Shown here piece by piece: positions 52,633 through 60,714 of a DNA stretch of 64,000 bases. A model generated the notes under the pieces. The model had not been told where the DNA came from, did not search any database, and worked only from the letters and a program-made list of their open reading frames with translations. Position 1 is the first letter of the stretch; the number at the start of each line of letters is the position of its first letter. The DNA is from UBA10347 sp905182135. Lineage in GTDB: Bacteria; Actinomycetota; Acidimicrobiia; Acidimicrobiales; UBA10347. The stretch is taken from positions 1 to 64,000 of the forward strand of contig CAWUSE010000013.1 in the NCBI GenBank assembly GCA_963925805.1, in the 5' to 3' direction. Position numbers and translations under genes: made by a program.

Positions 52633-53991
52633 ATGGCGACAGGTGTCCGAGAACCCGTTGCAGCCGGAAGCCTGTATGCCGCAGACTCCCAAGAGCTGCG
52701 TACCGAGATAGATGCGTCAATCAACAGCGCACATAGCGAGTTCACCAGCCCGAAGCTGCTGATCGTTCCCGACCATGGTCTTGCTGCGGCCCCCCATGTC
52801 GCTGGAAACGGCATGATCATGCTTGAAAGCGAGCGGGACCATGTGAAACGAGTGATCATTATCAGTGATTACCGCCCCGGCATTGGTGGCCGTGAGATCC
52901 AAGGAATCGCCGTCCCGCGTGCTATCGCTTTTCGCACCCCACTTGGTGACTTGTTGACGGATCGCGTTGCCATCGACAGTCTGCATGGCCATCCGAGTGT
53001 GGTCACCAATGACCGCCCCTTCGAAAAAGACACCTCGATCGAAGTTCACCTGCCGCCGATCCAACGGCTACTTGGAGCGGTACGAATTATTCCGATACTG
53101 GTCGGCGAAGCCTCGGTGGCTGAAGTCGTTGATGTCCTTGAACGGCTGTGGGGGTCTCGCGACACTCTGCTGGTGGTTAGTTCATCGTTCGGCTCTGGGA
53201 CAGATCCCGAAGAGGTGGGTGAACAAGGAGAAGCAATACGAAGCGCGCTACTTCGAGGTGAGTTGGCCTCTCTCGCTCGCACCAATATGTCGGCTCCAAA
53301 GTCCTTGGCCGCGGCGATGACGATCGTTGGACGCCGGTCCATGGGTCTGCTCGAGCTGGCCAGTGACACTATTGAAGACCCCTATGGTGGCGATGAAGTC
53401 TTCAATGTCGGTGCGCTTGCCGCGTGGGAGTCGACCGACATGGCACTCGCCGAGGCCGACGCCGAGCATCTGCGTGCGCTCGCCCGGGCTGCAGTCGAGT
53501 TGACGGTGCTCGGCGGCCGAGTCGAAGGCAGCAACATGGGCCGCGTTCCACCGGCTCTAGCGGCGCGACGCGCGTCGGTGGTCACGCTTCGACACAACGG
53601 CCAGACACGAGGGTCAGCCGGCACGATCGAGGCGGACCGGGCCCTGGCCGGTTCCGTTGTGCGTAATGCTGCAGCCGCTTGCGCTGACCCGCGACTTCCA
53701 TCGATTCAACCCGCCGAACTCGCGGATCTACAGATGACGATTTCGATCGTCTCACCCATCGAACGGATCTTCCCCCAGACGCCGGACGAACTCAGTCAGA
53801 TGCTCGAAGTTGGACGCCATGGCGTATTGGTTACGTCACCAGCGGGCCGTGCTGCCCAGCTACCGGCCATGTGGTCTCGGCTGCAGACCCATGAAGCATT
53901 CATAGGCATGGTTGCAAAGAAGGCACACGTCTCGACTCCTGATGGCATTAGCAGCGCAGCGTGGTATCGGTTCGAGACCATCGACTATTGA
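52633..53991 (+). CDS. Memo-AMMECR1 fusion protein (AmmeMemoRadiSam system B and A domains)
   Basis: A 452-residue two-domain protein. Residues 1-255 align by order with the Memo fold: REPVAAGSLYAADSQEL, LLIVPDHGLAAAPHVAGN, RVIIISDYRPG and LLVVSSSFGSG. Typical Memo proteins have PHAGYxYSG, GPSHH and SSDLSHY at these places, so most metal-site His/Cys are missing. Residues about 280-452 form an AMMECR1 domain: LARAAVELTVLG, ASVVTLRHNGQTRGSAG, SVVRNAAAACADPRLP, TISIVSPIERI, GRHGVLVTSPAG and AFIGMVAKKAHV. The two families are often encoded together with a radical SAM enzyme (AmrS), not seen here. Biochemical role is unknown; eukaryotic relatives act in signalling. ATG at 52633 is chosen as domain start; the next gene starts on its stop codon. 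Confidence 0.82.
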   Translation: MATGVREPVAAGSLYAADSQELRTEIDASINSAHSEFTSPKLLIVPDHGLAAAPHVAGNGMIMLESERDHVKRVIIISDYRPGIGGREIQGIAVPRAIAFRTPLGDLLTDRVAIDSLHGHPSVVTNDRPFEKDTSIEVHLPPIQRLLGAVRIIPILVGEASVAEVVDVLERLWGSRDTLLVVSSSFGSGTDPEEVGEQGEAIRSALLRGELASLARTNMSAPKSLAAAMTIVGRRSMGLLELASDTIEDPYGGDEVFNVGALAAWESTDMALAEADAEHLRALARAAVELTVLGGRVEGSNMGRVPPALAARRASVVTLRHNGQTRGSAGTIEADRALAGSVVRNAAAACADPRLPSIQPAELADLQMTISIVSPIERIFPQTPDELSQMLEVGRHGVLVTSPAGRAAQLPAMWSRLQTHEAFIGMVAKKAHVSTPDGISSAAWYRFETIDY

Positions 53992-55676
53992 TGGCCGAGC
54001 GCCCAAGGAGGCGATGGCATCCTGGGATGCTGGTCGTCCTATTCGCGCTGATTTCTCTCGGGTGCAGGTCTACGCCAATCGCCCGTGCTGGCAATGAGGT
54101 TGTACTGATGGCCACCTCTGTGGCGTCAGAACCCTCGGCCTCGCCGCCAACCGTTTACCCTTCGCCAAACGAGGTCCGAGCAACCGAGCCAACAACAACC
54201 TCGTCGGCAGCCAGAGCAACCGTCCTACCATCGCCGTTACCAGAGCCGACTCCGGCGGTCACGATTGCCGATCTATTGCTAATGTCTTCTTTGAGCGAGA
54301 CCGAGTGCCCCGAAGACGTTCGTGCCGGCCGGGTGGCGTGCTCGATTGCGACACTGCCACGAGATGTGGATTCACACGAGCCTGGCGAGACCGTCGAGAT
54401 CATGGTCGCTCTGGTCGACAACGGAGATCCAAACAATGTTGGTCCCGTGGTCTTCCTGCAAGGTGGCCCTGGTGTCGGCAGCGTCACTCAGGCCGATAAT
54501 TTCGTCGGGGCAGATCACGATCTCCTCTTCGTTGACCAACGGGGCACCGGGTATTCGACTCCAACGTTGAAATGCCCTGAGGTCGATGTGCTGTGGGAAG
54601 GTCAGTACAGCGATGACCCAGCAGTCCGTTTACCCGATGGCGAGGTGTTCCTGAAGGCTGCTTACGCCGACTGTGGCCGACGGCTCACCGCTGAAGGAAT
54701 CGATTTCAACCTGTTCAATACTCGGTCGGCTGCCGTGGACATCGAACTGTTGAGGCAGTTGTTCGGCTACGAAGAGTGGTCGATATGGGGGAGTAGCTAC
54801 GGCACCCGGTTAGGTCTGACGATCATGCGAGACCATCCAGACGGGGTCCGAGCTGCGGTACTTGACTCGGTCGTGCCGTTCGAGGTTGACTTCTTCGCTG
54901 CCATCCCAGAGAACGGCATGCGGGCGATCGCTGCCCTCGACCAAGCATGCGATAACGCTCGATGCTCATCGGATCATGGCGACTTTATGAGCGTCCTGTC
55001 TGAACTGGTGCTTGAACTGAACAGGGAGCCTGTGGCGGTGATCGCAACGATGCCGATCACAGGGAAACAGTGGCCCTTTCGGGTTGGTGGTGAACAACTC
55101 ATCGACCTTGTATTCACCCAGCTCTACAGCACGCGCTCGCTTGGGGCTTTGCCCCGCCAGGTCTCTCGGGCGAGCTTCGGCGGGCTTGAAGAGATGGTTG
55201 CAGCGTTCGTGAGTCGAAGAGAACCGACCCAATTCGACCTGTCGCTCGGGTTGTATTACACGACGTGGTGTCGCGAGGAGTTCCCGTTTTACGACGAGTC
55301 CATCGACGATGATCTTCTCTCAGAGCTGGAGGAGCAGTTCGGAACTGCTGTCGCCGGCGCGTTGAGCAGCGATGGCATCGCGGCGTATTGTGACATCTTT
55401 GAGGTAACCCCTGCGCCAGCGGTAGAAAATCATCGGCTGGTGAGCCCGATCCACACACTCGTGTTTGCGGGTGCGTTCGATCCGATTACGCCGCCGGCGT
55501 GGTCCCTGCAGGTCGCTGACTCGCTGTCGAACTCGGTGTACGTCGAGATGTCGAACCATGGCCATGGCATGGCTACCGCGTGCCCCATGGCCATAAGGCT
55601 GGCGTTCCTGATAAACCCGACAGCGGCACTGGACACATCCTGTGCGGACCAGGCTGGTGGCCCTGAGTTCGAATAG
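53991..55676 (+). CDS. Secreted alpha/beta hydrolase, proline iminopeptidase/tripeptidyl peptidase-like lipoprotein
   Basis: A 561-residue exported hydrolase. The N-terminus has a hydrophobic stretch MLVVLFALISLGC that ends in a lipobox-like LISLGC, so it is probably a lipoprotein. A Ser/Thr/Pro linker follows. The peptidase core has VVFLQGGPGVGSV (oxyanion region), LLFVDQRGTGYS, the nucleophile elbow IWGSSYGTRL, the acidic residue in FAGAFDPITPP, and His in MSNHGHGMA. This is the S33 family layout (tripeptidyl aminopeptidase SlpD/SlpE type in actinobacteria). It would trim peptides outside the cell. The ATG overlaps the previous stop as TGATG; 53961 is an alternative GTG start. Confidence 0.85.
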   Translation: MAERPRRRWHPGMLVVLFALISLGCRSTPIARAGNEVVLMATSVASEPSASPPTVYPSPNEVRATEPTTTSSAARATVLPSPLPEPTPAVTIADLLLMSSLSETECPEDVRAGRVACSIATLPRDVDSHEPGETVEIMVALVDNGDPNNVGPVVFLQGGPGVGSVTQADNFVGADHDLLFVDQRGTGYSTPTLKCPEVDVLWEGQYSDDPAVRLPDGEVFLKAAYADCGRRLTAEGIDFNLFNTRSAAVDIELLRQLFGYEEWSIWGSSYGTRLGLTIMRDHPDGVRAAVLDSVVPFEVDFFAAIPENGMRAIAALDQACDNARCSSDHGDFMSVLSELVLELNREPVAVIATMPITGKQWPFRVGGEQLIDLVFTQLYSTRSLGALPRQVSRASFGGLEEMVAAFVSRREPTQFDLSLGLYYTTWCREEFPFYDESIDDDLLSELEEQFGTAVAGALSSDGIAAYCDIFEVTPAPAVENHRLVSPIHTLVFAGAFDPITPPAWSLQVADSLSNSVYVEMSNHGHGMATACPMAIRLAFLINPTAALDTSCADQAGGPEFE

Positions 55677-55782
55677 GAGGTAGTTCGGGTTTCCAGTTCC
55701 CGAGCTAATGGCCCTTGCAGCTTCTCGGTAGCCGGGGGAACTTGCTTCGGAGCGCTCGGGCCGTAGATTTGGCGAACGCCGA

Positions 55783-55810
55783 CAGGATGAGCGAAGCGAA
55801 TCTGGACTAT
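55783..55810. repeat. Dispersed GCGAAGC-containing repeat, copy 1
   Basis: The core GATGAGCGAAGCGAATC with a right end TGGACTAT lies four bases from the glpX stop. The same core is found at 60682-60710 and, shorter, at 60613-60632. Confidence 0.8.
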
Positions 55811-55813
55811 TCG

Positions 55814-56800
55814 TCAGCTTAAGTCGATGCCCGAGAACTCGTCGAGCTTGTCCAACTGATGCGATGCATTGATCTGGCGGACGGTGCCGGACCTAGATCG
55901 CATGACCAAAGACTGCGTCGTGGCACCATTTGCGTTGAAGCGGACCCCTTTGAGCAAGTCTCCTTCGGTGATCCCTGTCGCAGCGAAGAAACAGTTGTCG
56001 CCTGACACGAGATCATCGGTGTGAAGGACCTTGTTGAGGTCATATCCAAGTTCGATCGCTGCTTGTCGTTCGGCGTCGTCGCGGGCCCAGACACGGCCTT
56101 GGATCTCGCCACCCATACATTTCAGCGCGGCCGCACTGATCACGCCTTCGGGCGTGCCACCGATGCCGATGAGCACGTCGACGTCAGCGTCAGGCCACGC
56201 GGTTGCGATCGCTCCGGCGACGTCACCATCGGGAATCAGTCGGATACGTGCGCCGGCTTCGCGGATTTCGGCGATAAGCGCTTCGTGGCGGGGCCTGTCC
56301 AGCACCACTGCCGTCAGATCGCGAATACGTTTGCTCTTAGCTTGAGCGATGTGGTGCAGGTTCTCGGTTACGGTCGCGTTCAGGTCAATCGCTCCGGCAC
56401 ATTCGGGCCCAACGGCAATCTTTTCCATGTACACGAATGGGCCGGGATCGAACATGGTGCCAGCATCAGAAACCGCTAATACTGCGAGTGCGTTGCCACG
56501 GCCATACGCCGTCAGGGTGGTGCCGTCGATCGGGTCGACCGCAACGTCCACGGTCGGTCCGGAGCCATTCCCGAGTCGTTCACCGTTGTACAACATTGGT
56601 GCTTCGTCTTTTTCGCCTTCGCCAATAATGACGGTGCCATCCATGGCGACGGTGGTCAGCATCAGGCGCATTGCCTCGACGGCGGCCCCGTCGGCGCTTT
56701 CTTTGTCTCCTCGTCCCATCCACCGGCTAGCGGCGAGTGCACCGCTCTCCGTCACTCGCACTAATTCGAGGGCGAGGTTTCTGTCTGGGCTATCACTCAT
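55814..56800 (-). CDS. glpX: Class II fructose-1,6-bisphosphatase
   Basis: Hydrolyses fructose 1,6-bisphosphate to fructose 6-phosphate in gluconeogenesis. The 328-residue protein has VIIGEGEKDEAPMLYNGE, the metal-site motif VAVDPIDGTTLTAYGRGNALAVLA (DPIDGTT), and VLIGIGGTPEGVISAAALKCMGGEIQGR (in parts: IGIGGTPEGVI, KCMGGEIQGR). It is the GlpX type standard in actinobacteria, which mostly lack class I enzymes. Divergent from the zinc-ribbon gene with 121 bases between. Confidence 0.96.
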   Translation of the reverse strand: MSDSPDRNLALELVRVTESGALAASRWMGRGDKESADGAAVEAMRLMLTTVAMDGTVIIGEGEKDEAPMLYNGERLGNGSGPTVDVAVDPIDGTTLTAYGRGNALAVLAVSDAGTMFDPGPFVYMEKIAVGPECAGAIDLNATVTENLHHIAQAKSKRIRDLTAVVLDRPRHEALIAEIREAGARIRLIPDGDVAGAIATAWPDADVDVLIGIGGTPEGVISAAALKCMGGEIQGRVWARDDAERQAAIELGYDLNKVLHTDDLVSGDNCFFAATGITEGDLLKGVRFNANGATTQSLVMRSRSGTVRQINASHQLDKLDEFSGIDLS

Positions 56801-56921
56801 ATGTGCTCCGCACGTTGACGTTGCCAGAGATCCTAATTGACAGCCTCAAGCTGAACATCACAAATGCACCCCTGATCGTGAGAAGGTTGCCCTTGACCCA
56901 TTCTGTGGTCATGATTACGGG

Positions 56922-57755
56922 GTGACTTCGACGACAGATGACAACGACGGCCGCGTTTGGTGCTTCCAATGCGGCAATGAATACGACGAGGAAATCACCG
57001 AATGCACCGAGTGCGGTGTTCCTACGACCTGCGATCCACCTATCGATGTGTCTTCGGTCGGTGATGTCGACGACGATCAGCTTGCGTATGAGTTCCACGA
57101 ATGGACGGGGCAAGGCCGGTCGACGCTCGATGGCATGCTCACTCGAAGCGGGATCGATCACGCGTGGCAAGGGGCAACTCTGATCGTTAGAGAAGTCGAC
57201 GAAGAAGCCGTCGACGAAGCTGTCGCACAGGCAGAAATTGTAGCGATGCCTACGTTGGACCTATCTCAGCCGACGATGGTCTACGAACTCGGCGAACTCG
57301 ATGATGATCAGCACACTCGGTTGCTACGCCGACTGGGCGAGAACGGCCTGTCCCATGCGTTCGACAAAGACGGAGATCTTTTCGTCTACGAGAAAGACGA
57401 AGAAAAAATCGACGAGGTCTTCTCCGGGCTCGATGAAGCAGATCCTGATGAGCGCGAGTTTGGTCAAGGTGTTCCTGGTGTCGATCCCGTCAACGTGATG
57501 TCAGACCTCTTCGTCGCAGCGGCCCGCCTTCGAAAGAATCCGAATGATGCCAAAGGAGTTGTAGCACTCGTCGAAGTCGCATCGATCATCGAGCAGATGA
57601 CGCTTCCCTACGGTTTAGGTGCGGACGTATGGGGTTCGGTCGTAGATCAGTCGGCTGATCTCAGTGATGTACTGTCAGGCGACGACGACTCAGGCGATGT
57701 CACTATCGAAGAGATGTCGATACAGCTGCATGAATTTATGCGCAGGCTGGTCTGA
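56922..57755 (+). CDS. Zinc-ribbon protein with two DUF2007-like modules
   Basis: A 277-residue acidic protein. The N-terminal WCFQCGNEYDEEITECTECG has two CxxC pairs of a zinc ribbon. Two repeats follow: LAYEFHEWTGQGRSTLDGMLTRSGIDHAWQGATLIV (in parts: MLTRSGIDHAWQG) and HTRLLRRLGENGLSHAFDKDGDLFV (LGENGLSHAFDKDGDL), each followed by an acidic helix. This is the fold order of DUF2007-type putative signal-transducing proteins, with ligand-binding guess only. The C-terminal 100 residues form helices with FVAAARLRKNPND. The start is GTG at 56922. Function unknown; a second uncharacterised gene follows 27 bases on. Confidence 0.6.
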   Translation: MTSTTDDNDGRVWCFQCGNEYDEEITECTECGVPTTCDPPIDVSSVGDVDDDQLAYEFHEWTGQGRSTLDGMLTRSGIDHAWQGATLIVREVDEEAVDEAVAQAEIVAMPTLDLSQPTMVYELGELDDDQHTRLLRRLGENGLSHAFDKDGDLFVYEKDEEKIDEVFSGLDEADPDEREFGQGVPGVDPVNVMSDLFVAAARLRKNPNDAKGVVALVEVASIIEQMTLPYGLGADVWGSVVDQSADLSDVLSGDDDSGDVTIEEMSIQLHEFMRRLV

Positions 57756-57782
57756 CTCCGCCGCTTTACTGACCCAGTAATA

Positions 57783-58559
57783 GTGCCCGGTGCCGCAGAT
57801 GCATCGTCACCGGAACACGCTTACAGAAGACTAGCCTTCTGCGTTGTGATGTTGGCCGAACTTGAGGTGTATCACTCTCGCCCGATTGCACCGACGCGAC
57901 GGGTAGCTATTGGCCGAACAATCTTGCCCGTCGAAGACTCGCCGGGGTTCGGTGGCCTGCTTCTCGGATCGATCGTGGCCAAGTACAGCCAGAGGATCGA
58001 CTCTGAACTTCTCGAAGAGCTCGAGATCCTGAGCTATCAAGTCGAGCAAGGTCAACGGATTCCTCAGCCTCGGCTACGGCATCGGCTGCAGAAGGACCGG
58101 ATTGGCCTAACCCGGTCGGTCCATCAACTGGAGCGGTTGCCGAACAACAAGCTGCACCTGAATTTCGAATCGCAACACAACGCGCCTACTCAGTACGTAC
58201 TTGCTGCGGTGTACTCGGCAGGCAGGCTCGATCCCGGCCCTCGCACCGACGTTATGAAAGTCATCCGTCGAGCAATTGGCTGGCAGGGCGATGCCGACAG
58301 TGACGACGTATTGCTTAGCCACTTGAGTAGCAGTTTTGAGCGCTATGCGCTGTCCTCGTCCAGTCAGGCCGACCCAGTTGCCTGGGCCCTCGAAGTCTTA
58401 GGGTTCAAGGCTGATGACGACGTCCCCGACTCTGACACTCTGCGTAAGAGGTTCCGCAATGCTTTGCGAGAAGCCCATCCCGATGTCGGTGGCGACACCG
58501 ACGAGGCCGCCCACCGTATTGCTGAACTGACCGAAGCCCGGCGTATTCTGCTGGCTTGA
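57783..58559 (+). CDS. J-domain protein (C-terminal DnaJ domain)
   Basis: A 258-residue protein of unknown N-terminal domain with a C-terminal J domain. The J domain is seen as LEVLGFKADDDVPDSDTLRKRFRNALREAHPDVGGDTDEAAHRIAELTEARRIL (in parts: LRKRFRNALREAHPDVGG, EAHRIAEL-type ARRILLA) with the invariant HPD, so it should stimulate a DnaK-type ATPase. The first 190 residues are helical and include RIDSELLEELEILSYQVEQGQ. This is a specialised co-chaperone, since a J-domain at the end of a long unrelated region is a type III layout. It may work with the zinc-ribbon protein encoded just before. Confidence 0.7.
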   Translation: MPGAADASSPEHAYRRLAFCVVMLAELEVYHSRPIAPTRRVAIGRTILPVEDSPGFGGLLLGSIVAKYSQRIDSELLEELEILSYQVEQGQRIPQPRLRHRLQKDRIGLTRSVHQLERLPNNKLHLNFESQHNAPTQYVLAAVYSAGRLDPGPRTDVMKVIRRAIGWQGDADSDDVLLSHLSSSFERYALSSSSQADPVAWALEVLGFKADDDVPDSDTLRKRFRNALREAHPDVGGDTDEAAHRIAELTEARRILLA

Positions 58560-58575
58560 CCGCGCAGAACCTAAG

Positions 58576-60567
58576 GTGACGATGATGGCGCTGATGCTGG
58601 GAATCGACACCGGTGGCACGTTCACCGACGCTGTCCTTGTCGACGATGGCGCCAGCAACGCCGTCGTGGCGTGGGCCAAGGCGCCAACCACCCATCACGA
58701 TCTGGCTATCGGCGTGGCCGGCGCCGTGCGAAATGTTCTAGCCAACGTGGGTTGTGAAAGCGCTGCCACCATCGCACTGGTGTCGGTCTCGACGACATTG
58801 GCGACCAACGCCTTGGTTGAAGGGCACGGCGAACCCGCTGGTTTGTTCACCTTTGGTTTCTCTCGCGCCGAACTCGAGCGAACTGGGCTGAGTGTTGCGG
58901 TTGGGCCAGCGCTTCTTGTGCCCCTAGATGGTGGCCATGATGCCCACGGAAACGAGCGGTCACCCCTTGACCTGCGCGCTATCGAGCAGCGAGCCTGGGA
59001 GCTCGCAGGTCAGGTGTCCGCCTTTGCGGTTGCTGCTCAGTTCAGCGTGCGGAATCCCGGTCATGAACAAGAAGCAGCCGAGTTAATTCGCTCGGTGACT
59101 GGCTTACCCGTGACATCGAGCCATGAACTCAGTGCGAAACTCGACGGCCCCCGCCGCGCGCTCACTGCCGCTTTGAACGCACGCCTGCTTGGGACGATCG
59201 ACCGTCTTAACGTGGCCGTCGCCACGGTTCTGGCCGACAACAGCATCGATGCGCCACTCATGGTTGTGCGAGGCGACGGATCGCTAGTCTCGGCTGCCTT
59301 CGCTGGAGCCCGCCCGATTGAAACCATCTTGTCAGGCCCAGCGGCCAGTGTGGTCGGGGCTCTGCATCTTGCAGATTTACGTGAAGGCTTGGTAGTCGAC
59401 ATGGGCGGTACGACCACCGATGTTGCCGTGATCGTTAACGGGCGTCCGTCGATCACCGATGGGGGAGCGGTGGTGGGCAGCCACCGCACAATGGTCGAAG
59501 CGGTCGACATGACCACGGTTGGGTTGGGTGGTGACAGCGAGGTTCGCATCGACGCCACCGATGTTCTAGGCCCTGTTCTGCTTGGCCCCGAGCGAGCGAT
59601 TCCGATCAGCCGTCTTGCCCTCGACTATCCGTCGGTCCATGCTGTTTTGGACCGTCAACTTGCCTCTTCTGGGTCGTTAACGAGCGACGGCCGTCTCTTG
59701 GTGTCCACCGCTCCAGCTGATGTTGAAATCAGCGATCTTCGTGAGGCTTCCGTGCTTGCCCGACTGGCATCTGGCCCAGCGCCGGTTAGCGAAGTAGCGA
59801 CGTCTGCGCTGGAACAGCGCGCTGCTGTTCGGCTCCAAGCGCGTGGTCTCATTCGCGTGGCGACGATGACGCCGACCGATGCCAGCGCAATCGTGAATTT
59901 CGTGCCCAATGTCGATACCGAGGCGGCTCGCAAGGTCGCCGCGATCCTGGCACGGCAGATGAACCCGATGGGGGGTGTCGTGGCCGACCAAGCGACGGCC
60001 TTGGCCCAACTCGTTATTGAAACGTTGAACCGGCGTTCTGCTGACTTCGTGTTGAGGGTTGCTCTCGACGCAGACGATGTCGACCATCGTGGCGGCGACG
60101 GCCTTCTTTCGGCATCTCTGGCCGGTCACCGCAAAGTGACGACTGTGCAGATCTCGCTGAGTTCGCCGCTAACCGCCATCGGGGCTCCAGCGGGCGCGTA
60201 TTACCCGGCTGTTGCAGCGCTGGTCGGGACTTCAGCGTGCGTGCCGGATCACGCCGATGTTGCTAATGCAGTTGGCGCTGTTATTGGTCAGGTACGGGTG
60301 CGTCGTAGCGCGACGATCACACAACCAAGTCGAGGCCAATTTCGGGTCCATCTGGATGGCCAGCCAACTTTTGGGTCGGTGGAGAATGCCCGCGTTGCGG
60401 CCAGAGACCTACTTCAAGTTGCAGCGTTAGTTGATGCTGAGTCTGCAGGGGCTTCGACGCCTGAACTGACCGAGACGTGGCAAGAACGCATTGCCCATAT
60501 GAACGGCCAGGATGTTTTTGTTGAAGGCACGCTGACAGTTGAAGCATCTGGCCGTCCGCGCTTCTAG
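58576..60567 (+). CDS. Hydantoinase/oxoprolinase family protein (HyuA-like)
   Basis: A 663-residue ATP-dependent hydrolase of the N-methylhydantoinase A/oxoprolinase superfamily. The N-terminal nucleotide-binding loop LGIDTGGTFTDAVLVDD is typical, as are VSTTLATNALVEG, ILSGPAASVVGA, VVDMGGTTTDVAVIVNG and GLGGDSEVRI. The C-terminal part is degraded in motif but continuous. It may open cyclic imides or 5-oxoproline-like compounds with ATP. The HyuB partner is not next to it, so it may be of another subgroup. Start ATG at 58576 or 58585. Confidence 0.88.
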   Translation: MTMMALMLGIDTGGTFTDAVLVDDGASNAVVAWAKAPTTHHDLAIGVAGAVRNVLANVGCESAATIALVSVSTTLATNALVEGHGEPAGLFTFGFSRAELERTGLSVAVGPALLVPLDGGHDAHGNERSPLDLRAIEQRAWELAGQVSAFAVAAQFSVRNPGHEQEAAELIRSVTGLPVTSSHELSAKLDGPRRALTAALNARLLGTIDRLNVAVATVLADNSIDAPLMVVRGDGSLVSAAFAGARPIETILSGPAASVVGALHLADLREGLVVDMGGTTTDVAVIVNGRPSITDGGAVVGSHRTMVEAVDMTTVGLGGDSEVRIDATDVLGPVLLGPERAIPISRLALDYPSVHAVLDRQLASSGSLTSDGRLLVSTAPADVEISDLREASVLARLASGPAPVSEVATSALEQRAAVRLQARGLIRVATMTPTDASAIVNFVPNVDTEAARKVAAILARQMNPMGGVVADQATALAQLVIETLNRRSADFVLRVALDADDVDHRGGDGLLSASLAGHRKVTTVQISLSSPLTAIGAPAGAYYPAVAALVGTSACVPDHADVANAVGAVIGQVRVRRSATITQPSRGQFRVHLDGQPTFGSVENARVAARDLLQVAALVDAESAGASTPELTETWQERIAHMNGQDVFVEGTLTVEASGRPRF

Positions 60568-60612
60568 CGGGAGGGCAAAGACAGATGTAACGGGCGCCAG
60601 GCGCCTGTTCAT

Positions 60613-60632
60613 GGTGAGCGAAGCGAATCCGG
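60613..60632. repeat. Dispersed GCGAAGC-containing repeat, copy 2 (short)
   Basis: GGTGAGCGAAGCGAATCCGG, the core of the repeat with no match further out, about 45 bases after the HyuA stop. Confidence 0.7.
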
Positions 60633-60681
60633 GTGGTGGTGGGTTGTTGAAGTCGCTGGGATCGCAGAGTGTTTAGCTCGG

Positions 60682-60710
60682 GCAGGATGAGCGAAGCGAA
60701 TCCGGACTAC
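60682..60710. repeat. Dispersed GCGAAGC-containing repeat, copy 3
   Basis: The core GATGAGCGAAGCGAATC is preceded by GCAG and followed by CGGACTAC. It lies four bases from the MFS stop. It shares 25 of 27 bases with copy 1. Confidence 0.85.
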
Positions 60711-60714
60711 CCGG

